Source of the DNA: VAZQ01 sp963725065
GTDB taxonomy: Bacteria > Pseudomonadota > Alphaproteobacteria > Rhizobiales > Xanthobacteraceae
Direction: 5' to 3'
Assembly: GCA_963725065.1 (NCBI GenBank)
Contig: CAVRXD010000027.1
Coordinates: 1 to 64,000 of the forward strand
DNA length: 64,000 nucleotides
The translations under genes were made by a program, and so were the position numbers. The notes under the pieces were generated by a model. The model was not told where the DNA came from. It saw only the letters and a list, made by a program, of their open reading frames with translations, and ran no database searches. Positions 26,242 to 34,835 of this stretch are shown in pieces. The first letter of the stretch is position 1. Each line of letters opens with the position of its first letter.

Positions 26242-26985
26242 GCGCCTGGGCTTCAGGACGGTCTCGGGCGTCGTGTTGCCCCGCCACCCTCAACCCCCAA
26301 CGGCCAGGACCATGCGCCAGGCTACGGGTGCGAGGGTGGTGGGCGCACCCATCCTGCCGCCCGAGCCAGCCCGCCCCGTGGCCACCCGTTGCGTAAACCG
26401 AGGCGAGGGCCGCCAAGGGACTGGGGCCCACCCGAATGGCCGCGCCCACGGCTCGCGCTGCCCCACGTCGGGGGGTATAGGCCGCCGTCCTTGCCCTCGA
26501 TTTTCATGGGCGGGTGGGGGAGGATTAAAAAACGGGATCGTCCGCCGGATTAGACCGCCCCGTAGCTTCACGCGAGCGGCCGCGAAATTGGCCACCCCCC
26601 TATTTTGGGCGGCCCCAGCACCCCTTAGCCCCATGTGTCGGCGCCAGAGGGTTAGCGGCGATCGAGCCGGATTTATCGGGAAAAAGACGGCCGTTTCGGC
26701 CGGGTTTCATGGGGTTGGCAGCCGATCTGGGCTACTTCCCATTGCCCACTTTTTTCGTGCATGTTGCGATTGGGCAGCCCAAAAGTATGTCCGGTTTCGA
26801 CGGCGGGGGCGGTCTAAAGCTCGGCAGCTCTTGCTTTTTGGCCTATCCCCCTCGGCCCCGCTTGGATGTTGCATCGCGTCTGAAAAGAAAAGCCCCCGGC
26901 CGGGCGGCGAGGGGCGCAAGTCGCATACGAAAGGATGGCGTCAAACTCGCACGCCTGCTTGCGATTCGCAACGGGACGCCAGCCC
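26242..26985. other. Gene-poor stretch, about 740 bp
   Basis: Open frames here are Pro/Arg/Gly-rich and have no ribosome binding site or recognisable product. On the minus strand a GC-rich palindromic segment near 26889-26920 is followed by TTTTCTTTT, so a weak terminator is possible. No RNA gene was recognised. Confidence 0.4.
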
Positions 26986-27210
26986 ATGCTCAAACTTTCC
27001 GACGTCGAAATGACTGCCATCCTGGACGCCGCCGCGCCCTTGCCGGTCGAGCGCCGCGACGGTTTCCTACAGGCGGTTGCCGCCAGCCTGCAGTCCTACG
27101 GCGAGATCGGGCCTGGCGCTATTCATCGGGTTTGTGCCGAGGCACAGCGGGCGTTTTTCGATCCGCCCGACCTCTCGCGCAGCCGGGACGTCAGCCGCTG
27201 GCGGCGCTGA
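26986..27210 (+). CDS. Conserved small hypothetical protein, 74 aa
   Basis: MLKLSDVEMTAILDAAAPLP followed by VERRDGFLQAVAASLQSYGE matches a small helical protein seen repeatedly in Bradyrhizobium-type genomes, often near phage-like or island genes. No signal peptide or known catalytic motif is present. Function unknown. The start was placed at the conserved MLKLSD. Confidence 0.6.
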   Translation: MLKLSDVEMTAILDAAAPLPVERRDGFLQAVAASLQSYGEIGPGAIHRVCAEAQRAFFDPPDLSRSRDVSRWRR

Positions 27211-27460
27211 GGCTTTCGTCGAAGGTCGGGGGCGACAGGACGCGGCCGCGCCCCTTGCGCGCGCCGAACCCCGGCTGCCCGTTCCGTTGCCGGAGCCAAA
27301 GCCGCAAGCAGATGCCCCGCCTGCGACGTCCGGCGGCGGCTACGGCTATCTGACATGCTCCATCGCGATGTATTGCTTGGACCACGGCGGCAAGTGGACG
27401 CCGGATCCCGCCGCGGCCGAACCCATGCCCGAGCCGAAGCCGCCGGGCCCTCGGGGATAA
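27077..27460 (+). CDS. Possible Pro-rich protein overlapping the 74-aa gene
   Basis: The last 70 codons (PLPEPKPQADAPPATSGGGY, then GYLTCSIAMYCLDHGGKWTP) look protein-like and high in GC3, but there is no credible start after 27210. The only ATG forces a long overlap with the 74-aa gene. It may be a gene with a lost start or a frameshift. Confidence 0.25.
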   Translation: MPPACSPTARSGLALFIGFVPRHSGRFSIRPTSRAAGTSAAGGAEAFVEGRGRQDAAAPLARAEPRLPVPLPEPKPQADAPPATSGGGYGYLTCSIAMYCLDHGGKWTPDPAAAEPMPEPKPPGPRG

Positions 27461-27480
27461 ATCCCGATTTGCAGCTGAAC

Positions 27481-27882
27481 TTACCGACGCGGCGGCAGGC
27501 AATCGCGCCACGCCTGGTCGCCCTCGAATTTTGGGGCTGGCGGTTTGGCCGGCAAGTCTAGCTGCGGCGCCGGCGGCAAATGTTGCACATGTGCAACCGG
27601 CTGCGGTGGCGCCGGTGCCGGCGGCTTTGCCTTCGGAAACCCGTCCGTTTCGGACGGGTTTAGCGTCGACGCGGGTGGCTTGGGCGCCGCTTCCTCTCTC
27701 GCCGCTGCCTTGCTCAAGAACTCCGCCACGATCTGGCGCGCACGCTGTGGGCTCTGTCCGGCGACGGCAAGCGTGAGGTCCGCGAGTTCTGCCGGTGTGA
27801 GCCGCAGCGCACCGGCGCAGAGGTCACCGCACGCGCCGCGATAGGCGTTCGGGTCTCTCAGCATGTCCGGGAGGTTGGACAT
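27481..27882 (-). CDS. Hypothetical protein with Pro-rich tail, 133 aa
   Basis: The N-terminal part (RDPNAYRGACGDLCAGALRL, then TPAELADLTLAVAGQSPQRA) is helical with two Cys. The C-terminal half is Pro/Ala-rich (KPPAPAPPQPVAHVQHLPPA). There is no recognised domain and no strong ribosome binding site. Codon use agrees with the neighbours. Function unknown. Confidence 0.45.
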   Translation of the reverse strand: MSNLPDMLRDPNAYRGACGDLCAGALRLTPAELADLTLAVAGQSPQRARQIVAEFLSKAAAREEAAPKPPASTLNPSETDGFPKAKPPAPAPPQPVAHVQHLPPAPQLDLPAKPPAPKFEGDQAWRDCLPPRR

Positions 27883-27980
27883 GGGGGCGAACTTAGCACA
27901 GCGCGACCCATGGCGAGCTGGGCGGCCTTACGTCCAAGGTAGGGTTCGACGTGGCGCGCCGGGTCCGCTACGTCACCCCT

Positions 27981-28241
27981 ATGCGCACCCTGTTGATCCT
28001 CGTCGTTCTGGCCCTGCCGGCCGGAGCGGCTGCCGCCGAGTCCACGACCACCCGTTCGTTCTATGACAGCCACGGTTCATTCGCCGGCCAGTCGTTCACG
28101 CGCGGCAATTCCACCTCGTTCTCCGACGGGCAAGGCCGCTTTTCCGGCAGCGCGATCCGCAACAGCAATGGCACGACGTCGTTCTATGACGGTCGCGGTC
28201 GCTTCACCGGGTCGAGCATCGACACCGGCCCGCGGCGATGA
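27981..28241 (+). CDS. Small secreted repeat protein, 86 aa (SFYD..G.F.G repeats)
   Basis: Signal peptide MRTLLILVVLALPAGAAAAE, then three short repeats of the type SFYDSHGSFAGQS / SFSDGQGRFSGSA / SFYDGRGRFTGSS. This repeat family is frequent in Bradyrhizobium and relatives and is probably a periplasmic or surface beta-structure of unknown function. Its stop overlaps the start of a 41-aa membrane peptide by ATGA. Confidence 0.65.
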   Translation: MRTLLILVVLALPAGAAAAESTTTRSFYDSHGSFAGQSFTRGNSTSFSDGQGRFSGSAIRNSNGTTSFYDGRGRFTGSSIDTGPRR

Positions 28242-28363
28242 GCAACGAGAGGATATTCGCCTATTCGCTGATCGCTCCGATTGTGCTGTTTGCCGTGTAC
28301 GTCACGGTACTGCACCGGGTGATCCCGAGCCGGGTGCCGCACCTAGAGGAGACGCAGCGTTGA
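28238..28363 (+). CDS. 41-aa single-pass membrane peptide
   Basis: ATG at 28238 overlaps the preceding stop (ATGA). Translation starts MSNERIFAYSLIAPIVLFAV and ends LHRVIPSRVPHLEETQR, giving one transmembrane helix (about residues 8-25) and a basic/charged C-tail. Coupling to the secreted repeat protein suggests that the two act together or form one regulatory unit. Function unknown. Confidence 0.5.
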   Translation: MSNERIFAYSLIAPIVLFAVYVTVLHRVIPSRVPHLEETQR

Positions 28364-28422
28364 CCACCATCTCCTCCGGGTTGAAGGCGGAGACGTCGGG
28401 CCGCCAACGGATTGCCAATCAA

Positions 28423-29004
28423 ATGAGCTTGATTCGCATCGCGTTGACTGGGCTCAGTTTATTGGTTGCGGCACCATGTATGGCGCAGGGAGTGCCCGAC
28501 GCTGCTCAGGGCGAAATCCCAACATGCGAAGGCTTCGCTTGCCTCGATTGGGACCGGATAATTTTGGAGTGGATACGCACTCCTGGGGCCATCGCGAATC
28601 TAGGCTCGATCGATATTCAGAAGGATTTGGGTGGGCGGCTGGATATTTTCGTGGAGATGTCCAAGGTCGTCGCCAAGGCCGGAAACCAAGTTTCAATTCT
28701 AGGACCATGCGTCTCGGCTTGTACGATGGCGGTGGCCTTCATCCAGCAAGATCATCTGTGCTTCGGGCGGAACGCGTCACTTGGATTCCATCTGGCGCGA
28801 GACAAGGACACCAATGTGCCCAATCTACAGTGGTCGCAATGGATGATCGACCGGTATCCCATCAAAATCCGGCAATGGATCGAGGCTCAGGGCGGCGTCA
28901 AGCAGATGTCGGTCGAGAAGGTTTGGTATCTGTACGCTCCCGATCTGTGGAAAATGGGCTATCGGCGCTGCGCAGCCGAGGCAAAAAACTCCAGGCCACC
29001 ATGA
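28423..29004 (+). CDS. Secreted ClpP/crotonase-fold-like protein, 193 aa
   Basis: Signal peptide MSLIRIALTGLSLLVAAPCMAQG. The core has VVAKAGNQVSILGPCVSACT and CFGRNASLGFHLARD. This resembles the periplasmic ClpP-class proteins in which a Ser in C-x-S-A-C and a downstream His lie near an active site. Whether it is a protease is unproven, and a full Ser-His-Asp triad cannot be confirmed. It may be co-transcribed with the two small genes upstream. Confidence 0.6.
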   Translation: MSLIRIALTGLSLLVAAPCMAQGVPDAAQGEIPTCEGFACLDWDRIILEWIRTPGAIANLGSIDIQKDLGGRLDIFVEMSKVVAKAGNQVSILGPCVSACTMAVAFIQQDHLCFGRNASLGFHLARDKDTNVPNLQWSQWMIDRYPIKIRQWIEAQGGVKQMSVEKVWYLYAPDLWKMGYRRCAAEAKNSRPP

Positions 29005-29039
29005 AGGTCACCCCTTCGTGCGCAGCCAGCGCCACGATT

Positions 29040-29180
29040 TCAATGTGCACCACTCAACGTTGGCGGCATCAGATCGGCGACTTCAGGCATGAGCAGGTAG
29101 CCGATCATCACGATGGCGGCCGCCAGGAGGACCGCGAATGCTAACGCGAGGGTGTCGAGGCTGTAGGTTGGGCTGGCCAT
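29040..29180 (-). CDS. Small membrane protein, 46 aa
   Basis: MASPTYSLDTLALAFAVLLA starts at 29180 and forms one transmembrane helix followed by a short tail (PEVADLMPPTLSGAH). No domain is known and there is no strong ribosome binding site. Support is composition only. Confidence 0.35.
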   Translation of the reverse strand: MASPTYSLDTLALAFAVLLAAAIVMIGYLLMPEVADLMPPTLSGAH

Positions 29181-29333
29181 CGCTTGGGCTCCAATCCCCC
29201 AAGTGGTTAGTAGGGCGCGGACCGGATTCCTTGGCCGCTCGGCTAGCGAGAACATGGAAGTGACGTTGCGCCCGTATGGTTGATGACCGGTTAACGATTC
29301 GACTCGCCCTCCCCGCATCCCTATTTTGGGCAC

Positions 29334-29545
29334 ATGCCGCCCCGCCGCCGTACCTCCAAGAAAGACACCCCTGCGAAGCTCGCCAAGCGCATGAGCCGCC
29401 GCTGGCGCGTAGTCCTATTGCGCGCCAAGGGTGAAATTCTCGGGTCGAGGCATCCGACCGGGAAGAGGCTAAAGCGGTCGCCGCGGTCCAGTTCGAACTG
29501 GACGAGATTCAGCGCAACCGGATCATGGTGCAGGAGTTGGCGTGA
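29334..29545 (+). pseudogene. Small basic conserved protein, frameshifted
   Basis: MPPRRRTSKKDTPAKLAKRM and SRRWRVVLLRAKGEILG are followed, one base out of frame, by VEASDREEAKAVAAVQFELD and EIQRNRIMVQELA. Joined, the two halves form the kind of small basic protein found in Bradyrhizobium-type genomes. A single-base deletion near 29442 breaks the frame. Function unknown. Confidence 0.5.
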
Positions 29546-29602
29546 GCCGGGCGCCGGGGTCGCCGCCTTGACCAAACGGTGAGCCTCGCTGGCGTGAGCG
29601 CC

Positions 29603-30760
29603 CTATTCTTTGACTAAAAGCTTAATCATGTCTTTGTCGAGCAATTGCTCAGAAAAACCTCTCATGACGACGTAAGGTCGCATCATCGGGCTATTAAATC
29701 GGTACCTCAAGCGGCGTTTCTCGCCTGTTCGGTTGAGCATGTCTCCGCGGCCAGACTCGCTGAGTTCCTTCAAATGCCGAGCAAAGTTTGGGATATCGTA
29801 CGATTTGCCGGTGATTGCGCGGAGCGGGCCCCGCACATCTGCGGCCGCAAAATATCCAAGATCATCTGCCTCCGCGAGCGCACAGGCCAGAAGCACTTCT
29901 TTGTAGATGTGCCCCGGCTGCTGACTTTTTGTGGCGTGGTAATATGCGGACTTGATCGACTGGTGCCACTGATCAACAGCGGCTTTGATTCCACGGTCGA
30001 CATCGCCGCTCGTGATTTGCCGTCGCTGATCTGCGATCGTGGTCTTCGAGCTATTCAGCGCCAACAGGTGGGTAATGTATGGGAGACCTTGAGACAATCG
30101 CGCGATTTCGTCGAGCGCATCGCCATCGATCGTCATCTGTAGTCGAACAAGACCATTTTGCACAATTTGCTCTGTCTCACTGCGAGACATTCTAGGCATC
30201 GGAACTTGGATTAGCGCGCGCTCAATGGACTGATGCTCGCCGATGAGTTCGTTTTACTGAATCAGCAACGCCAATAATCACCACCGTTGCCGGGATCGCA
30301 TAGTCTGACAACGTCTTAATCGTGTCCGCCATCAGCGTACAGACGTGCCCGTCGCGTATGCGGTCAAATTCATCGAAGACAGGAACCAAAATCAGTCCCT
30401 TGGCGAGTTGCGCGAGGGTCCGCCTCACATGGTCCGGGGTTATAGTCTCGGGGAGATGATCAACCGCGGTTTTGTTGAACTCGATCTGGTCCGCGTTGAA
30501 CCCCATGCCGGGCGCGTCTCGCTGATGATTATGTCCTGGAATAATTTACGCCAAAGCGACGAATAATTGTCGCTCGCATCGCAGTTGATGCGCGGGAGCA
30601 AGAAACGGCTCGTTGAGTCACGCAGGAACGCCGACAACACGTTAGACAAGGACGTTTTGCCGACGCCGCGCTCACCGTACAGGATTGCGTGGTAACCGCG
30701 CTGCGAGATCGCGTTTATGATCGCGTGCGCTTGCTCGGTTCGCCCGGCAAACAGGTCCCC
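29603..30760 (-). pseudogene. AAA+ ATPase remnant: N-terminus lost, two frameshifts
   Basis: The frame opens directly after a stop (30761-30763) with GDLFAGRTEQAHAIINAISQ, so the N-terminus is missing. Walker A is GERGVGKTS (about 30690-30665) and Walker B is LILVPVFDEFDRI. One base is missing near 30508 (…ETRP / MGFNADQ…) and one is extra near 30256 (…VADSV / NELIGEH…). The C-terminal part (IARLSQGLPYITHLLALNSS, then a winged-helix-like region) is open. Intact relatives are P-loop NTPases of the AAA_16/Orc-like type, often linked to mobile DNA. Confidence 0.75.
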
Positions 30761-30837
30761 CTAGTGATTTGGCAAACCTGTCAAGTCAAACCGCCGCCGA
30801 ACCCTACGAGATGTTGCCATAAATGTTGCCACGGCAG

Positions 30838-32094
30838 CTATTTGGAGACCTCTCGCGCCTCGAAATCGAAGGCGTTTTTGTGCCGAATATCCAGTGATCT
30901 CAATTCGTTAAGCCGAAACGCACCCATCTGTCCGACGGAGGAACGCATCTCGTCGATCATGAGATCGATCACGTGGCCGGGACCTTCAGCGCCGAGCGCG
31001 CCCAGGCCCCACAGGAAGGCCTTGCCGGCAAATGCCGCATCGGCGCCGAGTGCCACGGCGCGCACGACGTCGAGGCCCGAGCGCACACCGCTATCCAGCA
31101 TCACTGTTGCCCGGCCGCCGACAGCACGGGCGATGGCAGGGAGCACGTCGATCGGCGCGGGGAGGCCTTCGACCTGGCGCCCCCCATGGTTGGAGACGAC
31201 GATGCCATCGACCCCGAGCGCGACGCATTTTTCAGCATCGGCGGGATGGAGAATTCCTTTCACCACCAGGGGACGCTTCCAGCGCTCGCGATAGCGTGCA
31301 ACCTCGTCCCAGGTGAAGGCGCCGCCCATTTCACGTCGGACGAATGCGGCGACCTCGTTCACGTCGGCGGTGTCGGACGTGTAGGGCTTAAGATTGCCGA
31401 AGCGCGGCTGCCCGTGCATCCATAACGATTTGAGATAGCCGGGCGAGCTCAGGATTCCGGCGATCATGCGCAGGTCCGGTCGGAACGGCGAGGTAATGCC
31501 GACGGCGACCTCGCGCGGCCGTGTGGTGCGCACCGGAACGTCGAGGGTGAGAACCAGGGCATGCACGCCGACCGTCTCCGCGCGGCGGAGGAGATCGAAG
31601 CCAATCGCGTGGTCGTTGCGCGAACAACGATAGAGCTGAAACCAGAGCACATCGGGGGCGATCTCGGCCGCGCGTTCGACCGTCATCCCGCCGACGAGCC
31701 CGAGCGTGTAAGGCACGCGCGCGCGTTGCGCCGCGGCCGCGAGATATTGATCGGCGCCGGGCCATACGAGCGAAGGGCCGCCCATGGGCGCGACACCGAT
31801 CGGCGCGGAGTAGCGCTTGCCGAACAATTCGACGTCGACGGGCGGCAAGGTGGTGGTGATCCCGTAACGCGGCACCAGCTCGACGGCATCGAGGGCGTGC
31901 GAATTGCGGGCGATGCCGCCGTCGGCGCCCGCACCGCCGTCCATGTACTCGAAGGCAAATTTCGGCACCTGCCGGCGGGCATGACGGCGCAGATAGGCAA
32001 CGGTCGGAAAGCGCCGATGCAGCGCGGAGAAGCGCGGATTGTCGGCGGGGTTATAGGGGCTCGCCGGCCGCGCCAAAGCAGTCGTGTCGTGCAT
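30838..32094 (-). CDS. FMN-dependent alpha-hydroxy-acid oxidase/dehydrogenase (LldD-like), 418 aa
   Basis: A TIM-barrel flavoenzyme of the lactate/glycolate/mandelate oxidising family. The catalytic His303 lies in SNHGGRQVEGLPAPID, and the FMN phosphate-binding motifs are LDSGVRSGLDVVRAVALGAD and AFLWGLGALG. The N-terminus has FEYMDGGAGAD. It oxidises a 2-hydroxy acid to a 2-oxo acid, either with O2 or through the respiratory chain; the sequence cannot tell which. The next minus-strand gene upstream encodes a periplasmic binding protein. Start preceded by GGGAAGAG. Confidence 0.92.
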   Translation of the reverse strand: MHDTTALARPASPYNPADNPRFSALHRRFPTVAYLRRHARRQVPKFAFEYMDGGAGADGGIARNSHALDAVELVPRYGITTTLPPVDVELFGKRYSAPIGVAPMGGPSLVWPGADQYLAAAAQRARVPYTLGLVGGMTVERAAEIAPDVLWFQLYRCSRNDHAIGFDLLRRAETVGVHALVLTLDVPVRTTRPREVAVGITSPFRPDLRMIAGILSSPGYLKSLWMHGQPRFGNLKPYTSDTADVNEVAAFVRREMGGAFTWDEVARYRERWKRPLVVKGILHPADAEKCVALGVDGIVVSNHGGRQVEGLPAPIDVLPAIARAVGGRATVMLDSGVRSGLDVVRAVALGADAAFAGKAFLWGLGALGAEGPGHVIDLMIDEMRSSVGQMGAFRLNELRSLDIRHKNAFDFEAREVSK

Positions 32095-32228
32095 GGGATG
32101 CTCTTCCCTGTTCCTCAGCTACCGATCATCGATCTCGCCGACGGAAGCCGGCAGGAGCGCCCACCGCAGAGCAGGCGGCGATCAGATGCGATTGACGTCG
32201 CCCGCACTCGATCCTGCGACAAGGCCTG

Positions 32229-33626
32229 CTACTTGGCCGGACAGAGCGGCTGCTGCGGACTGCAGCGGTAGAGCTCGTATTCCACGAATTGCTGATTTTC
32301 CACCTTCCAATGCACCAGCGGTGGAAACATGTCGCCGGCAGCGTCCCAGTCGCCTGAATCATAAGCGCCTTCATAGTTGATCGGCTTGCCCTTTGCGATC
32401 AACCTGATCGCCGAACTGAAACCCTCGACCGTCGGGCGGACCTTCTGTCCGCGCTCGTTGTTGATCTTCACCAGCCCGTCCCTGATGTCCGCCGGAGCCA
32501 CGTCGCGCGGCCGCTTGGCGTCGCCCGCGGCCACCAGCGCCGCGAGCATGAGCGTGGCCGTCGCATCGTAGGCGCCCGAAGAGGTCATTTCCGGAGATTG
32601 CCCCGTGGCGGCCCGGAATGCCTTGACGAAGGCCTCGCCTGACCCGCTCTTGTCGGCAAGCGTCACGGAACTTCCCTCCAGTCCGTTCGCGGCCGCGCCC
32701 ACCTGCTTGAGAATATAATTCCGCCGGAAACTGTTGTTCGACAAGATCGGGATGCCGTGGCCACCCTGCCGATACGTCTTGATCGCCTCCGATGCCGCTT
32801 CCGGCAGCATCGCGACGATGACGACATCGGGCACACCGTCCGTCCTTCCCGTGGCCTCATTGGCAGTGTCGACCACCTTGGCCCAGTCCGCCCCGAGCTT
32901 GTCGAGCGCCGACATGTAGACGATCTCGGTGGACGACGGGTCCTTGTAGAACGACGGCAGGACCGCGGCGATGCCGGTGGCCAGCGCGCGATGGCCGCCG
33001 TCGGCAAGAATTCCGATCTTGAAGGTGCCGTCGCCATTTCCCTTGCCACCGCTCGTCTTGTTCAGGGCGATTTGCACCAGGACGGCGGCTTCGTACTTGG
33101 CGACGTAAAATACGCGGAACAGCCAGTTGTCGACATCGCGTTCCGCCGCCTGCGTCACCGGATCGGATTCAGTCACGTTGGCATCGTTGATGAAGCTGGA
33201 CGAGCACTGAAAGCACGTGATCGGCAATTTCTGTTTCGCGGACGTCGCCGGATCATAATTGAGCCTGTTGATCGCGATGGTGACGCCGCTGCTGTCGGTG
33301 ACCAACGCCTTCACCTGCTCGTGATTGATCAGTCTGAGCGCCTCGGATTGCGCAAACGCAGGGTTGCTCTTGGAATCCCCGAAGATCACCTCGAACTTCA
33401 CCCGGCGGCCGCTGCGAACGAGCGCTGCATTCATCTGGCCGGCCGCCAGTTCCACCGCGGCACGGTAAAGCGGCGATGTGCTGCCGCCGGTCTGGTCCAC
33501 GACCGCGCCAATTCGAATGATCGTCGGCTCCGAGGCGGCGGTGGCAGGCGGGACGGTAAGTGCAACAAAACCGCACACCAATGCGAGAGTCGATAGCGCT
33601 GCCAACTCAGAACGTGGAAATGACAT
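32229..33626 (-). CDS. Type-1 periplasmic binding protein (branched-chain amino-acid receptor-like), 465 aa
   Basis: Signal peptide MSFPRSELAALSTLALVCGF...ATAA, then a Peripla_BP_6-like fold beginning IIRIGAVVDQTGGSTSPLYR. Residues such as VTDSSGVTIAINRLNYDPAT and TSSGAYDATATLMLAALVAA fit LivJ/LivK-type ABC receptors, but no liv permease or ATPase genes are adjacent. There is an unusual extra Cys pair (CFQCSSSFIND). The ligand is unknown; the neighbouring hydroxy-acid oxidase hints at an organic acid. GGGGAGG precedes the start. Confidence 0.88.
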   Translation of the reverse strand: MSFPRSELAALSTLALVCGFVALTVPPATAASEPTIIRIGAVVDQTGGSTSPLYRAAVELAAGQMNAALVRSGRRVKFEVIFGDSKSNPAFAQSEALRLINHEQVKALVTDSSGVTIAINRLNYDPATSAKQKLPITCFQCSSSFINDANVTESDPVTQAAERDVDNWLFRVFYVAKYEAAVLVQIALNKTSGGKGNGDGTFKIGILADGGHRALATGIAAVLPSFYKDPSSTEIVYMSALDKLGADWAKVVDTANEATGRTDGVPDVVIVAMLPEAASEAIKTYRQGGHGIPILSNNSFRRNYILKQVGAAANGLEGSSVTLADKSGSGEAFVKAFRAATGQSPEMTSSGAYDATATLMLAALVAAGDAKRPRDVAPADIRDGLVKINNERGQKVRPTVEGFSSAIRLIAKGKPINYEGAYDSGDWDAAGDMFPPLVHWKVENQQFVEYELYRCSPQQPLCPAK

Positions 33627-33741
33627 GACCTTGCCTCCCCAAGCTTCTTGGCGGGCAACTCACGACCTGGTCGGGTTGCCCTGATCTGTCGACACTAGCA
33701 GCCCGAAGGTTTGACCGTCATCCCGGCGCGGTGAGCGCCCT

Positions 33742-34752
33742 TCAGAAATGGCTGAACGAGGGGTGCGCCAGCGCAAGCGGCTGTCCACACGCATCGACAA
33801 AACGCGCCTGCCCCTGCCCGGCCGCGACCGCGCCGATGTCGGTGATCGCAACGCCGACGGCGGTCGCCTGGCGGCGCAGTGCCTCGAGGTTGTCCGGCGG
33901 TACGCATGCCAAGACTTCGTAGTCGTCGCCGCCGGCCACGATCGTTTCGATCAGTGCAGGCTCCTTGGCGAGCGCAGCGCGCGCGGCGTCGGAAAGCGGC
34001 ACGCGCCTCACCTCGATATCAGTCGCAACCCCGGACACGCGGCAGAGCTTGGCGAGATCGCCGGCAAGGCCATCCGAGACATCCATGGCGGCCGACGCAT
34101 GCGCGCGCAGAGCTTCCGCGATGGCGATGCGCGGCTCGGGCACGAGATAGCGGCGCATCAGGTGTTCCTGCTGATCTTGGGCAAGGCCCCAACGCGCGGC
34201 GGCGGCTGAGCCCTCCCGCCGCAGGATCAGACCGAGTGCGGCATCGCCGATCGTGCCGGTCACCACCACGCGGTCGCCGGGGCGAGCACCGGCGCGACGC
34301 ACCATCTTGCCATGCGGCACCGCGCCGAGCATCGCAATCGATATGGTGATCGGCCCAGTCGTGCGGTCGGTATCACCGCCGAACAGCGGGCACGCGAAGT
34401 GAGCCGCATCGCTGCCGAGCCCGCGCGCGAACGGCGCAAGCCAGGCGTCACCGATCTCCGGCGGCAGCACCAAGGTGAGCAAGAATCCGAGCGGACTTGC
34501 ACCCTTGGCCGCGAGATCGGACAGGTTCACCCGCAGCGCCTTCCGGGCGACCGTATCGGGCGGATCATCGGGAAAGAAATGCATCCCGGCGACGACGCCG
34601 TCGGTCTTGAGCACGAGGTCGCAACCGGGCGGCGGCGCGATTGCCGCGGCATCATCGAGCAAGCCGAAGGCTCCGGGATGGGTGGCGAGCGGTTTGAAGT
34701 AGCGCGCGATGAGCCGGTCCTCGCCGGACTCCGCCGCCTGCGGTTCCTTCAT
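33742..34752 (-). CDS. thiL: Thiamine-monophosphate kinase, 336 aa
   Basis: ThiL phosphorylates thiamine monophosphate to the active cofactor thiamine diphosphate. The ATP/metal-binding N-terminus appears as GLLDDAAAIAPPPGCDLVLK and TDGVVAGMHFFPDDPPDTVA, with the later motifs FGGDTDRTTG and AMDVSDGLAGDLAKLC. thiL often sits after nusB in this order; here a P450 and two small genes separate them. Length is normal. Confidence 0.95.
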   Translation of the reverse strand: MKEPQAAESGEDRLIARYFKPLATHPGAFGLLDDAAAIAPPPGCDLVLKTDGVVAGMHFFPDDPPDTVARKALRVNLSDLAAKGASPLGFLLTLVLPPEIGDAWLAPFARGLGSDAAHFACPLFGGDTDRTTGPITISIAMLGAVPHGKMVRRAGARPGDRVVVTGTIGDAALGLILRREGSAAAARWGLAQDQQEHLMRRYLVPEPRIAIAEALRAHASAAMDVSDGLAGDLAKLCRVSGVATDIEVRRVPLSDAARAALAKEPALIETIVAGGDDYEVLACVPPDNLEALRRQATAVGVAITDIGAVAAGQGQARFVDACGQPLALAHPSFSHF

Positions 34753-34835
34753 GCGAATCCGCCGCTCAAGTGACTGGTGTCAGGCCTCATGATAGCCTCG
34801 GCCAACTAGAATAAGCGTGATTTGCGGGCCGCCCG

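Noticed and set aside
26024..27013. 329-codon plus-strand frame across the gene-poor stretch
   Set aside because: Composition is Pro/Arg/Gly-rich without domain, and it overlaps the supported small genes on either side.
30761..30837. Possible integrase attachment site (ATGTTGCC repeated) at the island edge
   Set aside because: No integrase and no matching copy at the other island end were found, and no tRNA is adjacent.
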